Positions 35,955-44,938 of a stretch of 64,000 bases of DNA are shown piece by piece. This DNA is from Roseomonas mucosa ATCC BAA-692 (lineage in GTDB: Bacteria; Pseudomonadota; Alphaproteobacteria; Acetobacterales; Acetobacteraceae): assembly GCF_000622225.1 (NCBI RefSeq), contig NZ_JHWD01000012.1, positions 61,983 to 125,982 on the forward strand, in the 5' to 3' direction. The notes under the pieces were generated by a model. It was not told the origin of the DNA. It was given only the letters and a program-made list of their open reading frames with translations, and did not search any database. How positions within the stretch are numbered: position 1 is the stretch's first letter; every line of letters starts with the position of its first letter. The position numbers and the translations under genes are program-made.

Positions 35955-37703
35955 ATGACCAAGCTCCACGCCCTGCCGCCAGGCGATGCCGCCGTACCGG
36001 CCCCCAGGGCCGCGCCCCCTGCCCCGGCGCCAGTCCCGCCCGTCGCGGGCAGCCCGCTCCGCGCGATCCTTGGCGCGGAATGCCGGCGCCAGCGGCCCCG
36101 GCTGTTGCTGGCCGGCTTCCTCGCCGCCCTGGTCGCGGCCGCCTCGGTGACGCTGCTGGGCCTGTCCGGCTGGTTCATCACCGCCGCCGCCCTGGCCGGG
36201 CTGGGCGGGCCGGCGGTGGCGCAGGGCTTCAACTACATGCTGCCCAGCGCCGCCATACGCCTGCTTGCCATTCTGCGCACCGGCGGCCGCTATGGCGAAA
36301 GGCTGGTCGGGCACGATGCCGCGCTGCGTGCCCTGGCGCGCTTGCGTCCGGCCCTGTTCCGCGCCCTGGCCGCCTCGCCCCCCGCCACCGCCCTGGCACT
36401 GTCCACCGGAGAGGCCACGGCGCGCGTGGTGGGCGACGTGGATGCGCTGGAGGCCGACCTGGTGCGCCGTTCCGCGCGCTGGGGGCTCTGGGCCTCGCTG
36501 CTTTCCGGCACGGCGCTGCTGCTGTTGGCCGGGACCGGCCCCGCCCTGGCGGCGGCCCTGGTGCTGGGCCTGACCGTCGCCGCCGCGCGGCGGCTGGCCA
36601 CGCATCTGGCGGAACGCGGGCGGGAGGCCCAGCGCGCGGCCGGCGGGCTGAAGGAGGAGCTGGCCACCCTGCTGGCCGCAGCCACGGAACTGCGCGCGCA
36701 TGGGCTGGAGGACTGGGCCGCCGAGCGGATCGCCCGACGTGGCGCGGCGCTGGGCGCGGCGCAGCAGCGTGCCGCTGCCGGGGCGGGGTGGTTCGAGCTG
36801 CTCCAGGCCGGGGCGACCGGAACGGCCGCCGTCGCCGCCCTGACCCTGGCGGGGTCCGGCGACATGCCCGTGGGCGACCTGCCGATGGCGGCCCTGGCGG
36901 CGCTGGGCGCGGCGATGGTGGTCGATGGCGCGGCGGGTTTCGTCCGCGGGCTGGAACGCCAGGGCAGCGTCGCCGAGGCGGAGGCCCGGCTCGACGCGAT
37001 GCTGGCCCCCGCCGGGGAAGAAGCCCCGGCGGGCCGCGTCCTGGCCTATCCGCCCTCGATCCGCTTCGCTGGGCAGGCTCTGGTGCTGCTGCCCCCCGGC
37101 TGCGTCGCCGGGATCACCGGTCCCTCCGGCTGCGGCAAGACCACGCTGCTGGAGACCCTGCTGCGCCTGCGCGACCCGGAGCCGGGCCGGATCTTCCTGG
37201 GCGGCGTCGATCTGGCGGAGCTGGATGCCGCGACCGCCCGGCGCTGCTTCTCGCTGCTGCCGCAGGATGCGGCGCTCCTGGCCGGCAGCGTGCGGGACAA
37301 CCTGCTGCTTGCCGATCCGGAGGCGGAGGAGGCGCGGCTCTGGCAGGCGCTGCACGATGCCGGGCTGGACGAGCGCGTGGCGCGGCTTCCCGGCGGGCTC
37401 GATGGCTGGTTGGGGGAGAACGGGGCCCGGCTGTCGGGCGGCGAGCGGCGCCGCCTGGGCCTGGCCCGCGCGCTGCTGCGGCCGGCGCCCTGGCTGCTGC
37501 TGGACGAGCCCACCGAGGGGCTGGACTCGGATACCGAGGCGCTGGTCCTGCGGCGGCTGGCGGCCCGCCTCGCCCGGGATGGGCAGGGCGCGCTGATCGT
37601 CACGCACCGGCCAGCCCCGCTGGCCCTGTGCCGGAGAATCATCCCGCTCGGCAGCTCCCCCGGAACTCCGGCTGCGGCAGGGCGTCCGGGCCTGCCGCTC
37701 TGA
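35955..37703 (+). CDS. cydC: Heterodimeric ABC exporter CydC
   Basis: The 582-residue partner of CydD. The membrane domain shows LSGWFITAAALAGLG, FNYMLPSAAIRLLAILRTGG and YGERLVGHDAALRALARLRP, the usual CydC signature. The nucleotide-binding domain has Walker A GPSGCGKTT, signature LSGGERRRLGLARAL and Walker B WLLLDEPTEGLD, ending in IVTHRPAPL. It lies in the same operon as cydD, opposite cydABX. Confidence 0.94.
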   Translation: MTKLHALPPGDAAVPAPRAAPPAPAPVPPVAGSPLRAILGAECRRQRPRLLLAGFLAALVAAASVTLLGLSGWFITAAALAGLGGPAVAQGFNYMLPSAAIRLLAILRTGGRYGERLVGHDAALRALARLRPALFRALAASPPATALALSTGEATARVVGDVDALEADLVRRSARWGLWASLLSGTALLLLAGTGPALAAALVLGLTVAAARRLATHLAERGREAQRAAGGLKEELATLLAAATELRAHGLEDWAAERIARRGAALGAAQQRAAAGAGWFELLQAGATGTAAVAALTLAGSGDMPVGDLPMAALAALGAAMVVDGAAGFVRGLERQGSVAEAEARLDAMLAPAGEEAPAGRVLAYPPSIRFAGQALVLLPPGCVAGITGPSGCGKTTLLETLLRLRDPEPGRIFLGGVDLAELDAATARRCFSLLPQDAALLAGSVRDNLLLADPEAEEARLWQALHDAGLDERVARLPGGLDGWLGENGARLSGGERRRLGLARALLRPAPWLLLDEPTEGLDSDTEALVLRRLAARLARDGQGALIVTHRPAPLALCRRIIPLGSSPGTPAAAGRPGLPL

Positions 37704-38001
37704 CGGCTCCGGGGCCTGGGTCCTGGCCGGCGTGCCAGGTGACGATGCCCACGGGACGATACCCACAGGGGGGTGACAGAGGCAGGACTTGCAGCCGGAT
37801 GGACTGCTGCCGCGCCCCTGTCCCAGCCGTCATCAATCCTCCAGATGGTGTGTCATTTCCACCATGGTCCACCAGGAAATCCGGGGGCCGGGCGTGTCCC
37901 ACGCCGAATAACTTCCCTTTCGCCTGTCCTGCCACTAAGAGGCGCTCGCAATTCGGGATGGAACCCTCCGCCCGCCCCCCCCAAAATCAGAGACCTCTCC
38001 C
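37704..38001. other. Intergenic region between cydC and the TonB receptor
   Basis: I see no convincing gene in these 298 bases. A moderately AT-richer patch (about 37840-37930) may hold the receptor promoter. I did not find a convincing Fur box by eye. Confidence 0.4.
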
Positions 38002-40227
38002 ATGGCGCATCCCGCCCGACATGCGTTTCGGCCCCTGCTGCGCCTTCTCGGCACGACCGCCTTGGTCCCGGTGGCCCTTGCCGTCTGCGCCCCGGTTGCG
38101 ATGGCCCAGACGGGCCAGAGCCAGGCCGGTGACGGCAGTGCCAGCGGCACGACCGTCCTGCCGACGGTGAGCGTGCAGGGCGCCAGCCAGAACCCGCTGG
38201 CGCCGGTGGACGGCTATGTCGCCACGCGCAACCTCGCCGGCAGCAAGACCGACACGCCACTGGTGGAGGTGCCGCAATCCGTCTCGGTGGTGACGCGCGA
38301 CGCGATCGACCAGCGGCAGGCGCAGAATCTCGGCGAGGCGCTGCGCTATTCCGCCGGCATCCGGCCGGAGCAGTACGGCTTCGACTCCCGCGCCGACTGG
38401 GTGCAGATCCGCGGCTTCGAGGCGACCGACACCAGCCAGTTCCTGAACGGGCTGCGCTTCAACCCGGGCTATACGGCCGGTGTCTTCGAGACCTATGGGC
38501 TGGAGCGCTACGAGATCCTGCGCGGCCCCTCCTCCGTGCTCTACGGCCAGATGGCGCCGGGCGGGCTGATCAACATGGTGCAGCGCCACCCGACCGACAC
38601 GGCGCGGGGCGAGGTGCGGCTGACCGCCGGCACGCAGAACATCCGGCAGCTCGCCTTCAACACCAGCGGCCCGCTGACGGCGGACGGGACGTGGAGCTAC
38701 GCCCTCACCGGCGTCGGGCGGCTGGCCGACCTGGACGTGCAGAACAGCGACAACGACCGGCTCTTCCTGGCCCCGGCGCTGACCTGGAGGCCCACCGGGG
38801 ACACCCGCTTCACGCTGCTGCCCTACTACCAGCGCGACAGGACCATCGGCGCCCAGTTCCTGCCCTATCTCGGCACCGTGCAGCGCAGCGCCTTCGGCCG
38901 CGTCTCGCGCAGCCTGAACCTGGGCGAGGACGGCTTCGACAAGTACGACCGCACGCAGTACGGCATCGGGTACGAGTTCGAGCACCGCTTCAACGACGTC
39001 TTCTCCTTCACCCAGAACGCCCGCTACGCGCATGTCGGCGTGAACTGGAAGCAGGTCTATGGCGGCGGCCTCCTCGCCGGCAGCGAGCGGCTGCTGAACC
39101 GCTACGCCTATGACGAGCAGTACAGCTTCGACACCTTCCAGGTGGACAACCGCGGCCAGGCGCGCTTCGACACCGGCCCGCTGCAGCACACGCTGCTCGG
39201 CGGCTTCGACTACCAGCACACCAGCTACAAGAGCGTGGCGGCCTTCGCCACCGCCAGCCCGCTCGACCTCTACGCGCCCGTCTATGGCAGCGGCATCCCG
39301 AACCTGGGCAGCCCCTACCAGAACCGGCTGCAGGGCATCGACCAGTACGGCCTCTATGGCCAGGACCAGATCCGCTACGGGCGCTTCGTGGCGACGCTGG
39401 GGGTCCGGCACGACTGGGTGGACACGAACACCAAGAACCGCGCCTACGGCTTCACCAGCGAGAGCAAGGAGGACACCGACACCACCTGGAGGGCGGGCAT
39501 CACCTACCTCGCCGAGAACGGCCTCGCGCCCTATTTCTCCTACAGCACCTCCTTCCTGCCGCAGGCGGGCAGCTTTTCCCCGGCGCGCGGCAACGGCACC
39601 TTCGATCCCACGACCGGCGAGCAGTACGAGGTGGGCATCAAGTACCAGCCGAACGGGCTGAACAGCTTCGTCCAGGTCTCGGCCTTCCACATCACCCAGA
39701 GCAAGGTCCTGACCACCGACCCGGACAACGTGCTGTACCAGGTGCAGACCGGCCGCATCCGCGTGCGCGGCGTGGAGGCCGAGGGCGTGGCCAGCCTGGG
39801 CAACGGGCTGAACCTGATCGGCTCGATCACCTATCTGGACCCGGAGATCACCCGCGACACGGTGGCGAGCAATGTCGGCAACCGGCCGCTCGGCGTCTCC
39901 AAGTTCACCGCCGGGCTCTATGCCGACTACAGCTTCGGCGAGGGCCGGGGCGCGATGAGCGGCGTGGGCCTGGGCGCGGGCGTGCGCTTCGTCGGCAACA
40001 CCGCCGTGGACAACGCCAACTCGGCGGTGGTGCCCTCGGTGACGCTGTTCGATCTCGCGGCCCGCTATGACCTCGGGCAGCTCGCCTCGAACCTGAAGGG
40101 CTTCCAGGCACTGCTGAACATCAACAACGTGGCCGACAAGCGCTACGTCGCCCGCTGCACCAGCGAGTCCTCGTGCTTCTACGGCAACAGCCGCACCATC
40201 CTGGGCTCGCTCGCCTACCGCTGGTAG
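38002..40227 (+). CDS. TonB-dependent siderophore receptor
   Basis: A 741-residue outer-membrane receptor. A signal peptide (residues 1 to about 36, ending AMAQ) is followed by a TonB-box-like LPTVSVQG, then the plug domain with VPQSVSVVTRDAIDQRQAQN, ADWVQIRGFEATDTSQFLNG and YEILRGPSSVLYGQMAPGGL. A 22-strand barrel follows, ending in the terminal aromatic of GSLAYRW. The near-end CTSESSCFYG with paired Cys and the overall style resemble hydroxamate (ferrichrome/ferrioxamine) receptors. No siderophore biosynthesis or FhuBCD genes are adjacent. Uptake depends on TonB-ExbBD encoded elsewhere. Confidence 0.93.
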   Translation: MAHPARHAFRPLLRLLGTTALVPVALAVCAPVAMAQTGQSQAGDGSASGTTVLPTVSVQGASQNPLAPVDGYVATRNLAGSKTDTPLVEVPQSVSVVTRDAIDQRQAQNLGEALRYSAGIRPEQYGFDSRADWVQIRGFEATDTSQFLNGLRFNPGYTAGVFETYGLERYEILRGPSSVLYGQMAPGGLINMVQRHPTDTARGEVRLTAGTQNIRQLAFNTSGPLTADGTWSYALTGVGRLADLDVQNSDNDRLFLAPALTWRPTGDTRFTLLPYYQRDRTIGAQFLPYLGTVQRSAFGRVSRSLNLGEDGFDKYDRTQYGIGYEFEHRFNDVFSFTQNARYAHVGVNWKQVYGGGLLAGSERLLNRYAYDEQYSFDTFQVDNRGQARFDTGPLQHTLLGGFDYQHTSYKSVAAFATASPLDLYAPVYGSGIPNLGSPYQNRLQGIDQYGLYGQDQIRYGRFVATLGVRHDWVDTNTKNRAYGFTSESKEDTDTTWRAGITYLAENGLAPYFSYSTSFLPQAGSFSPARGNGTFDPTTGEQYEVGIKYQPNGLNSFVQVSAFHITQSKVLTTDPDNVLYQVQTGRIRVRGVEAEGVASLGNGLNLIGSITYLDPEITRDTVASNVGNRPLGVSKFTAGLYADYSFGEGRGAMSGVGLGAGVRFVGNTAVDNANSAVVPSVTLFDLAARYDLGQLASNLKGFQALLNINNVADKRYVARCTSESSCFYGNSRTILGSLAYRW

Positions 40228-40233
40228 GGCGAG

Positions 40234-40274
40234 CGGCGGCGGCGCTTCCCCCGCAGGGGAGAGCGGCCGCCGCG
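40234..40274 (+). terminator. Stem-loop after the TonB receptor gene
   Basis: An inner TCCCC-CGCA-GGGGA stem is extended by imperfectly paired GGCGGCGGCGCT and AGCGGCCGCCGC arms. It starts 7 bases after the stop codon and probably ends the receptor transcript. Confidence 0.5.
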
Positions 40275-40430
40275 GCTTCCGCACCGCCCTGTCCGGCGTG
40301 GCGAGCGCCGGGCGGCCAGTCGCGGCCGGCAGGGCTCCGCACCACCTTGCATCCGGCGGCACACGGGACCATCACAGCCATGTCCCGGCCGGCGGCGCCC
40401 CGGCCCCATCCCCTGGAAGGGAGACCGGCC

Positions 40431-40991
40431 ATGGCCATCCTGAAGATCGCCCGCATGGGCCATCCCGTGCTGCTGGAACGCTGCGAACCCGTGTCCGACC
40501 CGGGCGCGCCGGAGATCCGCCGCCTGGTGCGGGACATGTTCGAGACGATGGAGGACGCGCCGGGTGCGGGTCTCGCCGCGCCGCAGGTGCATGTGCCGCT
40601 GCGCCTCTTCGTCTTCCGCGTCCTGCCGTCGCGCAGCAGCGGCGCGCCGGACGACACGGCGGCCGGCAACACGGTCCTGATCAACCCGGTGGTGGAGCCC
40701 GTCGGCGAGGAGAAGCACCTGCGGTGGGAGGGCTGCCTCTCCATCCCCGGCCTGCGCGCCGCCGTGCCCCGCTACCGGCGCGTCCGCTACACCGGCACGG
40801 ATTGCGATGGCCGCACCGTCTCGGCCGAGGTGGAAGGCTTCCATGCCGGCGTCGTGCAGCACGAGAACGACCACCTGGACGGCATCCTCTACCCGATGCG
40901 GATGACGGATTTCGGCCTGATGGGCTTCAACGAGGAGATCGCGCGCTTCTCCGGCCAGCCCGGCGCCGCGCCGCCCCCGGCCCGCGGATAG
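40431..40991 (+). CDS. def: Peptide deformylase
   Basis: A 186-residue metalloenzyme that removes the formyl group from nascent proteins. All three family motifs are intact: GAGLAAPQ (residues 45-52), WEGCLSIPG (Cys102) and QHENDHLDG (His144, Glu145, His148), which bind the metal and catalyse hydrolysis. It is not next to fmt, where the main deformylase usually lies, so this may be a second copy. The ATG follows GGAAGGGAGACCGGCC. Confidence 0.95.
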   Translation: MAILKIARMGHPVLLERCEPVSDPGAPEIRRLVRDMFETMEDAPGAGLAAPQVHVPLRLFVFRVLPSRSSGAPDDTAAGNTVLINPVVEPVGEEKHLRWEGCLSIPGLRAAVPRYRRVRYTGTDCDGRTVSAEVEGFHAGVVQHENDHLDGILYPMRMTDFGLMGFNEEIARFSGQPGAAPPPARG

Positions 40992-41022
40992 TTCCCACCT
41001 GCCGGAGCAGCCGGGCCGTCAT

Positions 41023-43260
41023 TCAGGGAGCGGTTTCCGGCTGGGCGGCGAGCAGGCCGGCGATGGCGGCGGCGATCTGTTCCACGGTGACGGGCTTGCG
41101 CAGGATGGCGAAGGGGCCGCCCGCCCTCGCCTCCGCCAGATCGTCCTCCGCGGCCTCGCCGGCGAAGCCGGTGACCAGCAGCACGCCCAGCCCCGGACGC
41201 CGCAGGCGGGCCCGGCGCGCCAGTTCCAGCCCGTTCATGCCGGGCATGGCCAGATCGGTGACCAGCAGTTCAGCCCGTGGCAGCGCCGGGGAGGCCAGCG
41301 CCTCGGCACCGCTGCCGGCCGCGCTGACATGGAAGCCGCATTCCGCCAGCGCATCCGACAGGAGTTCACGGAGCGCGGCCTCGTCCTCCACCAGCAGCAC
41401 GGAACGGCGCCCGCCGGCCTGGCTGTCAGACGTCTCGCCGGCGGGCACGGTCCCGGCCCGCGCCGCCGGGGCGGCCCGGGGCAGGTCGGCGGCCGCGTCC
41501 TCCCGGACCGGCAGGGGCAGCCAGAGCGTGACCGTGGTGCCCTGGCCCGGCGTGCTGGCGATGACGAGGGCGCCCCCGGACTGCTCCGCGAAGCCCTTGG
41601 CCATGGACAGGCCGAGGCCGGTGCCCTGCCCCTTGGGCTTGGTGGTGAAGAAGGGTTCCGTCGCCCGCGACAGCGTCGCCGGGTCCATGCCGTTCCCCGT
41701 GTCGGAAACGGTCAGGCGCAGGTAGGACGCGGCCGCCGTCTCCTGGTCCGGCGCCTGCCCGCCCCCATCCTGGGGCGCCCCGGACAGCGGAGGGAGCGGC
41801 GGCGCCTCGCCTTCCGGGGCACGCGAGGCGGCGAAGCGGAGCGTCCCGCCCCTGGGCATCGCATCCCGCGCATTGGTGGCCAGGTTGATCAGCACCGCCT
41901 CCAGCTGCGAACGGTCCGCGCACAGCACCGGCAGGCGGGGCTCCACCTCCACGACGATGCGCAGCCCCGGTCCCAGCGTGTGCCGCAGGATCTCGACCAG
42001 GTCGGCCAGCAGAGCCTCGACCGCCACGCTCTCGCTGCGAAGCTCGTCCTTGCGGGCGAAGGCGAGCAGGCGGCGCGTCACCGCCGCCCCGCGCTCCGCG
42101 GCCTCGCCCATCATCGCCGCCAGCTTCTCCACCGCCTGCGGATCGCCGGCACGGCGGCGGATCAGGTTCGCGCCCCCGGCGATGGCCTGCAGCACGTTGT
42201 TGAAGTCGTGCGCCACACCGCCGGCAAGCTGTCCCAGCGCCTCCAGCTTCTGCGCCTGCCTTAGCTGCTCCTCGGCGCTGCGCCGCCCCTGCTCGGCCGT
42301 CTCGCGTGCCGCCATGGCCTCCGCCATGCGGCTATAGAGGCGGAAGCGCCCGGCGACGAAGGTGGCGATGAGCAGGAGCGTCACGGCGATCAGCATCGCC
42401 GAGACGATCAGGATGCCGGCATCGATGCGCCAGCGGGCCAGCACCGCCTGCGTGGTCCGGCTGATGCTGACCACCACGGGCTGGGTCTGCAACCGTGTCG
42501 CTGCCACGAGGTGGTGCCGGCCATCCACCGGGTTGCGCAGTTCCTCCACCTGGCGTTCACCCGGCCGCATGCCGGCCGGCAGGTCCATGCCCTGTGTGCC
42601 GGCGGGAAGCGACGGATGCCGCAGCAGCAGGGCCCCGTCGTCGCGCCACAGGGCGATGCGCGTATCCTTGGGCATCCTCAGATCGGCATAGAGGCGATCG
42701 AAGTACTGCAGGTTCATGGCCCCGAGCACCAGGCCCAGGAACTGTCCCTCCGCCGAGGAGATCCGGCGGGCCAGGTAGACGGTCGGGCTGCCATTCCCCC
42801 GGTTCTCGACCGGCAGGCCGATGAAGGTCAGCCGCGAGGAATCGGTGCTCAGCACCTTGAAGTAGTCGCGGTCGGCGACGTTGACCGGGGGCACCGGCTG
42901 GTAGCGGGAAAAGTTCAGCAGCCGCCCGTCCCGGGCGATGATGGTCACGGCATCGAGCTGCGGGATGCCCGAGATCCGCGCCACCAGCATCCCGAAGACT
43001 TCCGGCGCCGTGGCGCGTCTGTCGAACTCCTCGGCACTCTGCAACTGGCCGTCCCGCAGGTCCCCGGCCACGCCGTTCACCACGAGCTCCACGCTCTGGA
43101 GGGCGCGGTCCGACTGTTCCGCCAGCAGGGTGTCGAGCGCGGCCAGATTCGCCTTGGCCGTCGCCAGCGCGCTGGTGCGCAGATGCATCGCCGTCAGCCC
43201 GGCACCGGCCAGGATGGCCACCGCCGCCAGCAGCCCGGTCGCGCGGACGAAGCGGACCAT
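41023..43260 (-). CDS. Hybrid sensor histidine kinase with C-terminal receiver
   Basis: A 745-residue membrane sensor. Domains in order: a first helix at 7-25; a periplasmic double-Cache-like sensor (about 30-275, with DAVTIIARDGRLLNFSRYQP and VADRDYFKVL); a second helix at 281-304; the phosphoacceptor His351 in GQLAGGVAHDFNNVLQAI; an ATPase domain with N box INLATNARDAM, DTGNGMD and GTGLGLSMAKGF; and a receiver with phosphoacceptor Asp669 in LLVTDLAMPG. It lacks a separate response regulator and output domain nearby. The start at 43260 puts the first helix at the N-terminus. Its signal is unknown; Cache domains usually bind small organic ligands. Confidence 0.92.
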   Translation of the reverse strand: MVRFVRATGLLAAVAILAGAGLTAMHLRTSALATAKANLAALDTLLAEQSDRALQSVELVVNGVAGDLRDGQLQSAEEFDRRATAPEVFGMLVARISGIPQLDAVTIIARDGRLLNFSRYQPVPPVNVADRDYFKVLSTDSSRLTFIGLPVENRGNGSPTVYLARRISSAEGQFLGLVLGAMNLQYFDRLYADLRMPKDTRIALWRDDGALLLRHPSLPAGTQGMDLPAGMRPGERQVEELRNPVDGRHHLVAATRLQTQPVVVSISRTTQAVLARWRIDAGILIVSAMLIAVTLLLIATFVAGRFRLYSRMAEAMAARETAEQGRRSAEEQLRQAQKLEALGQLAGGVAHDFNNVLQAIAGGANLIRRRAGDPQAVEKLAAMMGEAAERGAAVTRRLLAFARKDELRSESVAVEALLADLVEILRHTLGPGLRIVVEVEPRLPVLCADRSQLEAVLINLATNARDAMPRGGTLRFAASRAPEGEAPPLPPLSGAPQDGGGQAPDQETAAASYLRLTVSDTGNGMDPATLSRATEPFFTTKPKGQGTGLGLSMAKGFAEQSGGALVIASTPGQGTTVTLWLPLPVREDAAADLPRAAPAARAGTVPAGETSDSQAGGRRSVLLVEDEAALRELLSDALAECGFHVSAAGSGAEALASPALPRAELLVTDLAMPGMNGLELARRARLRRPGLGVLLVTGFAGEAAEDDLAEARAGGPFAILRKPVTVEQIAAAIAGLLAAQPETAP

Positions 43261-43676
43261 GCCGCCGGACCGGCCAAGGAAGGAGGAGGGGCTCTTCAAG
43301 CCCCGCCCCGCCAAGCACCGGGGCGGCCATGCGGCGATCCGCGCACCGGCCGGTCCAGGCGCGCAGCCGGGCCTTCGCCACACCCTGTCACGGTTCGCCT
43401 TCCCCCCGTTTTATCCCGCCGTCGCGGCCATGCACGCAGCATCCCGCTTAGGGGCCGGTCCTGCAACCGCGATGATGGTGGAGTGGAATGATGGAGCGTT
43501 CATCCTGGCCGGGCGTCTCCCCGGAGCCCGGTCCCCGGATGCCCCCCGGGCCGGGCCCGTCGCCGGGCGGGCGGCTCAGGCTCCCCGCGGCACCGTTCCG
43601 GGGAGGCACCGCCCGGGCATCGCCGGTTCGCGGGTGTCCGGCACGGATCCTTCACCCACCTGCCGGGACCTCAGCC
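43261..43676. other. Intergenic region without a convincing gene
   Basis: These 416 bases lie upstream of the sensor kinase and after the GntR gene. Open frames here lack family resemblance and ribosome-binding sites. The region 43400-43500 is slightly less GC-rich and may contain the kinase promoter. Confidence 0.45.
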
Positions 43677-44429
43677 TCACGCTTCCGGTCGATGCCGTCC
43701 TGCGGCGATCCGCTCCTGGTCCTGCTCCTGCGCCGCATGGGCGGCGATGTAGCCGCGCAGCGCCCCGGCGGCGTTGAGCATGTGCGCCCGCATGCAGCGC
43801 GCCGCCTCCTCGCCATCCCCCCGCGCGATCGCCGCCATCACCTGCCCGTGCTCCTCGCGCGAGCGGTGGATGCGGTCGCCGTGGCGGAGCTGCGTGCGCC
43901 GGAAGGCCGCCAGCCGGCCGCGCAGCGCCATGGCCTGCTCCGCCAGGAAGGCGTTGTGCGTGGCGCGGTAGATGGCGTCGTGGAAATCCCGGTTGAAGCC
44001 GTCATAGGCATCGACATCGCCACGCCGCACCATCTCCGCCGAGGCGTCGTGCAGGTCCATCAGCCGGCTGCGCTCCAGCGGCGTCATGCGATAGGTGGCG
44101 AGGCGGACGCAGAGCGCCTCCATCTCGGCCGAGGTCTCGAACATGTCCATGATGCGCGTCGCGGTCACGCGGGTCACCACCACGCCCCGGCGCGGGCGCA
44201 GCTCCACCAGCCCGCTCACCGCGAGCTGGCGCAGCGCCTCCCGCACCGGGGTGCGGGAGGCGCCGAAGCGGTCGGCCAGGAGCTGCTCGTCCAGCGCGGT
44301 GCCGGCCGCCAGGGTGCCGGAGGCGATCTCGTCCGTCAGCGCGTTGCGGATGCGCTCGGACAGGAGAATCCGCTCCTCCGACAATGCCTCCACCGGCTCC
44401 GGCACCGATCCCGCCTCCATGCCATCCAT
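43677..44429 (-). CDS. GntR family (FCD domain) regulator, MdcY-like
   Basis: A 250-residue GntR regulator. The winged helix-turn-helix covers residues 20-85 (IRNALTDEIASGTLAAGTAL, FGASRTPVREALRQLAVSGL). The FCD ligand domain follows, with the metal-binding His/Asp set in YDGFNRDFHDAIYRATHN and SREEHGQVMAAIARGD. It is transcribed away from the malonate decarboxylase operon and just downstream of a carrier remnant. Position and family match MdcY, the GntR repressor of mdc genes in Acinetobacter, so malonate-responsive control is likely. The name is inferred from context. Confidence 0.87.
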   Translation of the reverse strand: MDGMEAGSVPEPVEALSEERILLSERIRNALTDEIASGTLAAGTALDEQLLADRFGASRTPVREALRQLAVSGLVELRPRRGVVVTRVTATRIMDMFETSAEMEALCVRLATYRMTPLERSRLMDLHDASAEMVRRGDVDAYDGFNRDFHDAIYRATHNAFLAEQAMALRGRLAAFRRTQLRHGDRIHRSREEHGQVMAAIARGDGEEAARCMRAHMLNAAGALRGYIAAHAAQEQDQERIAAGRHRPEA

Positions 44430-44432
44430 CGC

Positions 44433-44669
44433 TCAGCCGCCCATCAGGGTCCGGACGGCCAGATAGAGCACGGATGGCGCCACGAGGCAGCCCAGGCCGG
44501 TGTGGAAAGTGGCGGTCAGCGCGCCATAGGGCACCAGCCGCGGATCGGTGGCGGCGAGGCCGACCCCGCCGACATTGGCCTTCACGCCGGGCGCGAAGCC
44601 CAGCAGGTCCCTCAGATGAACGCCGGCCGGGGTGCAGACCGCGAGCAGGGCGACGCCGAAGATGGTCAC
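44433..44669 (-). pseudogene. Malonate carrier remnant: madL start fused to a madM-like end
   Basis: An intact 78-codon frame that begins like the malonate transporter subunit MadL (MTIFGVALLAVCTPAGVHLR, then VKANVGGVGLA). After about residue 40 it switches to DPRLVPYGALTATFHTGLGC followed by LVAPSVLYLAVRTLMGG, which looks like the last helix of another membrane protein, most simply the end of MadM. MadL (about 130 residues) and MadM (about 250) are normally adjacent, so one in-frame deletion would create this frame. Unusual Pro residues in the first helix also suggest decay. Four bases separate its stop from the GntR start. Confidence 0.65.
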
Positions 44670-44778
44670 GGGCAGCCCCCCGGCATGGCGGGACGTTGGG
44701 CAAAGGGAAGCGGCATGGGCCGGAATCCTTCCTGGATGTTCCCGAGATCACGGGCCAGTCTGCCGCCAGCCTGGGCTT

Positions 44779-44819
44779 AAGTATGCAAAACACCGTTCGA
44801 CAAGCAACAAAGTATGCAA
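44779..44819. promoter_or_regulatory. Tandem operator-like repeats upstream of mdcA
   Basis: AAGTATGCAA occurs at 44779-44788 and again at 44810-44819, 31 bases apart, about three helical turns. The element resembles the FCD-GntR palindrome TTGTATACAA reported for MdcY. It lies 120-160 bases upstream of mdcA and upstream of the carrier remnant start on the other strand. Confidence 0.55.
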
Positions 44820-44938
44820 CAACGTGGCAACAAACTTGCGCTGTACACGAAATGGCGGATGCGCCACTCTGGCATCCACATGAGGTGAAGGCCGCCCTGC
44901 CCGGGGCCGCCGGGTTCCGAGAAGCGGGGAGGGAAGCC

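Noticed and set aside
37987..40362. A 791-codon frame antisense to the TonB receptor
   Set aside because: Low-complexity Val/Leu/His/Gly composition without domains; the plus-strand receptor is unambiguous.
43938..44780. Plus-strand frames across the GntR gene and carrier remnant
   Set aside because: They are Pro/Arg/Gly-rich shadows; the minus-strand GntR domains are clear.
44783..44938. An N-terminal extension of mdcA from the ATG at 44783
   Set aside because: The extension crosses the operator-like repeats and AT-rich leader, does not resemble MdcA, and the ATG at 44939 has an excellent ribosome-binding site.
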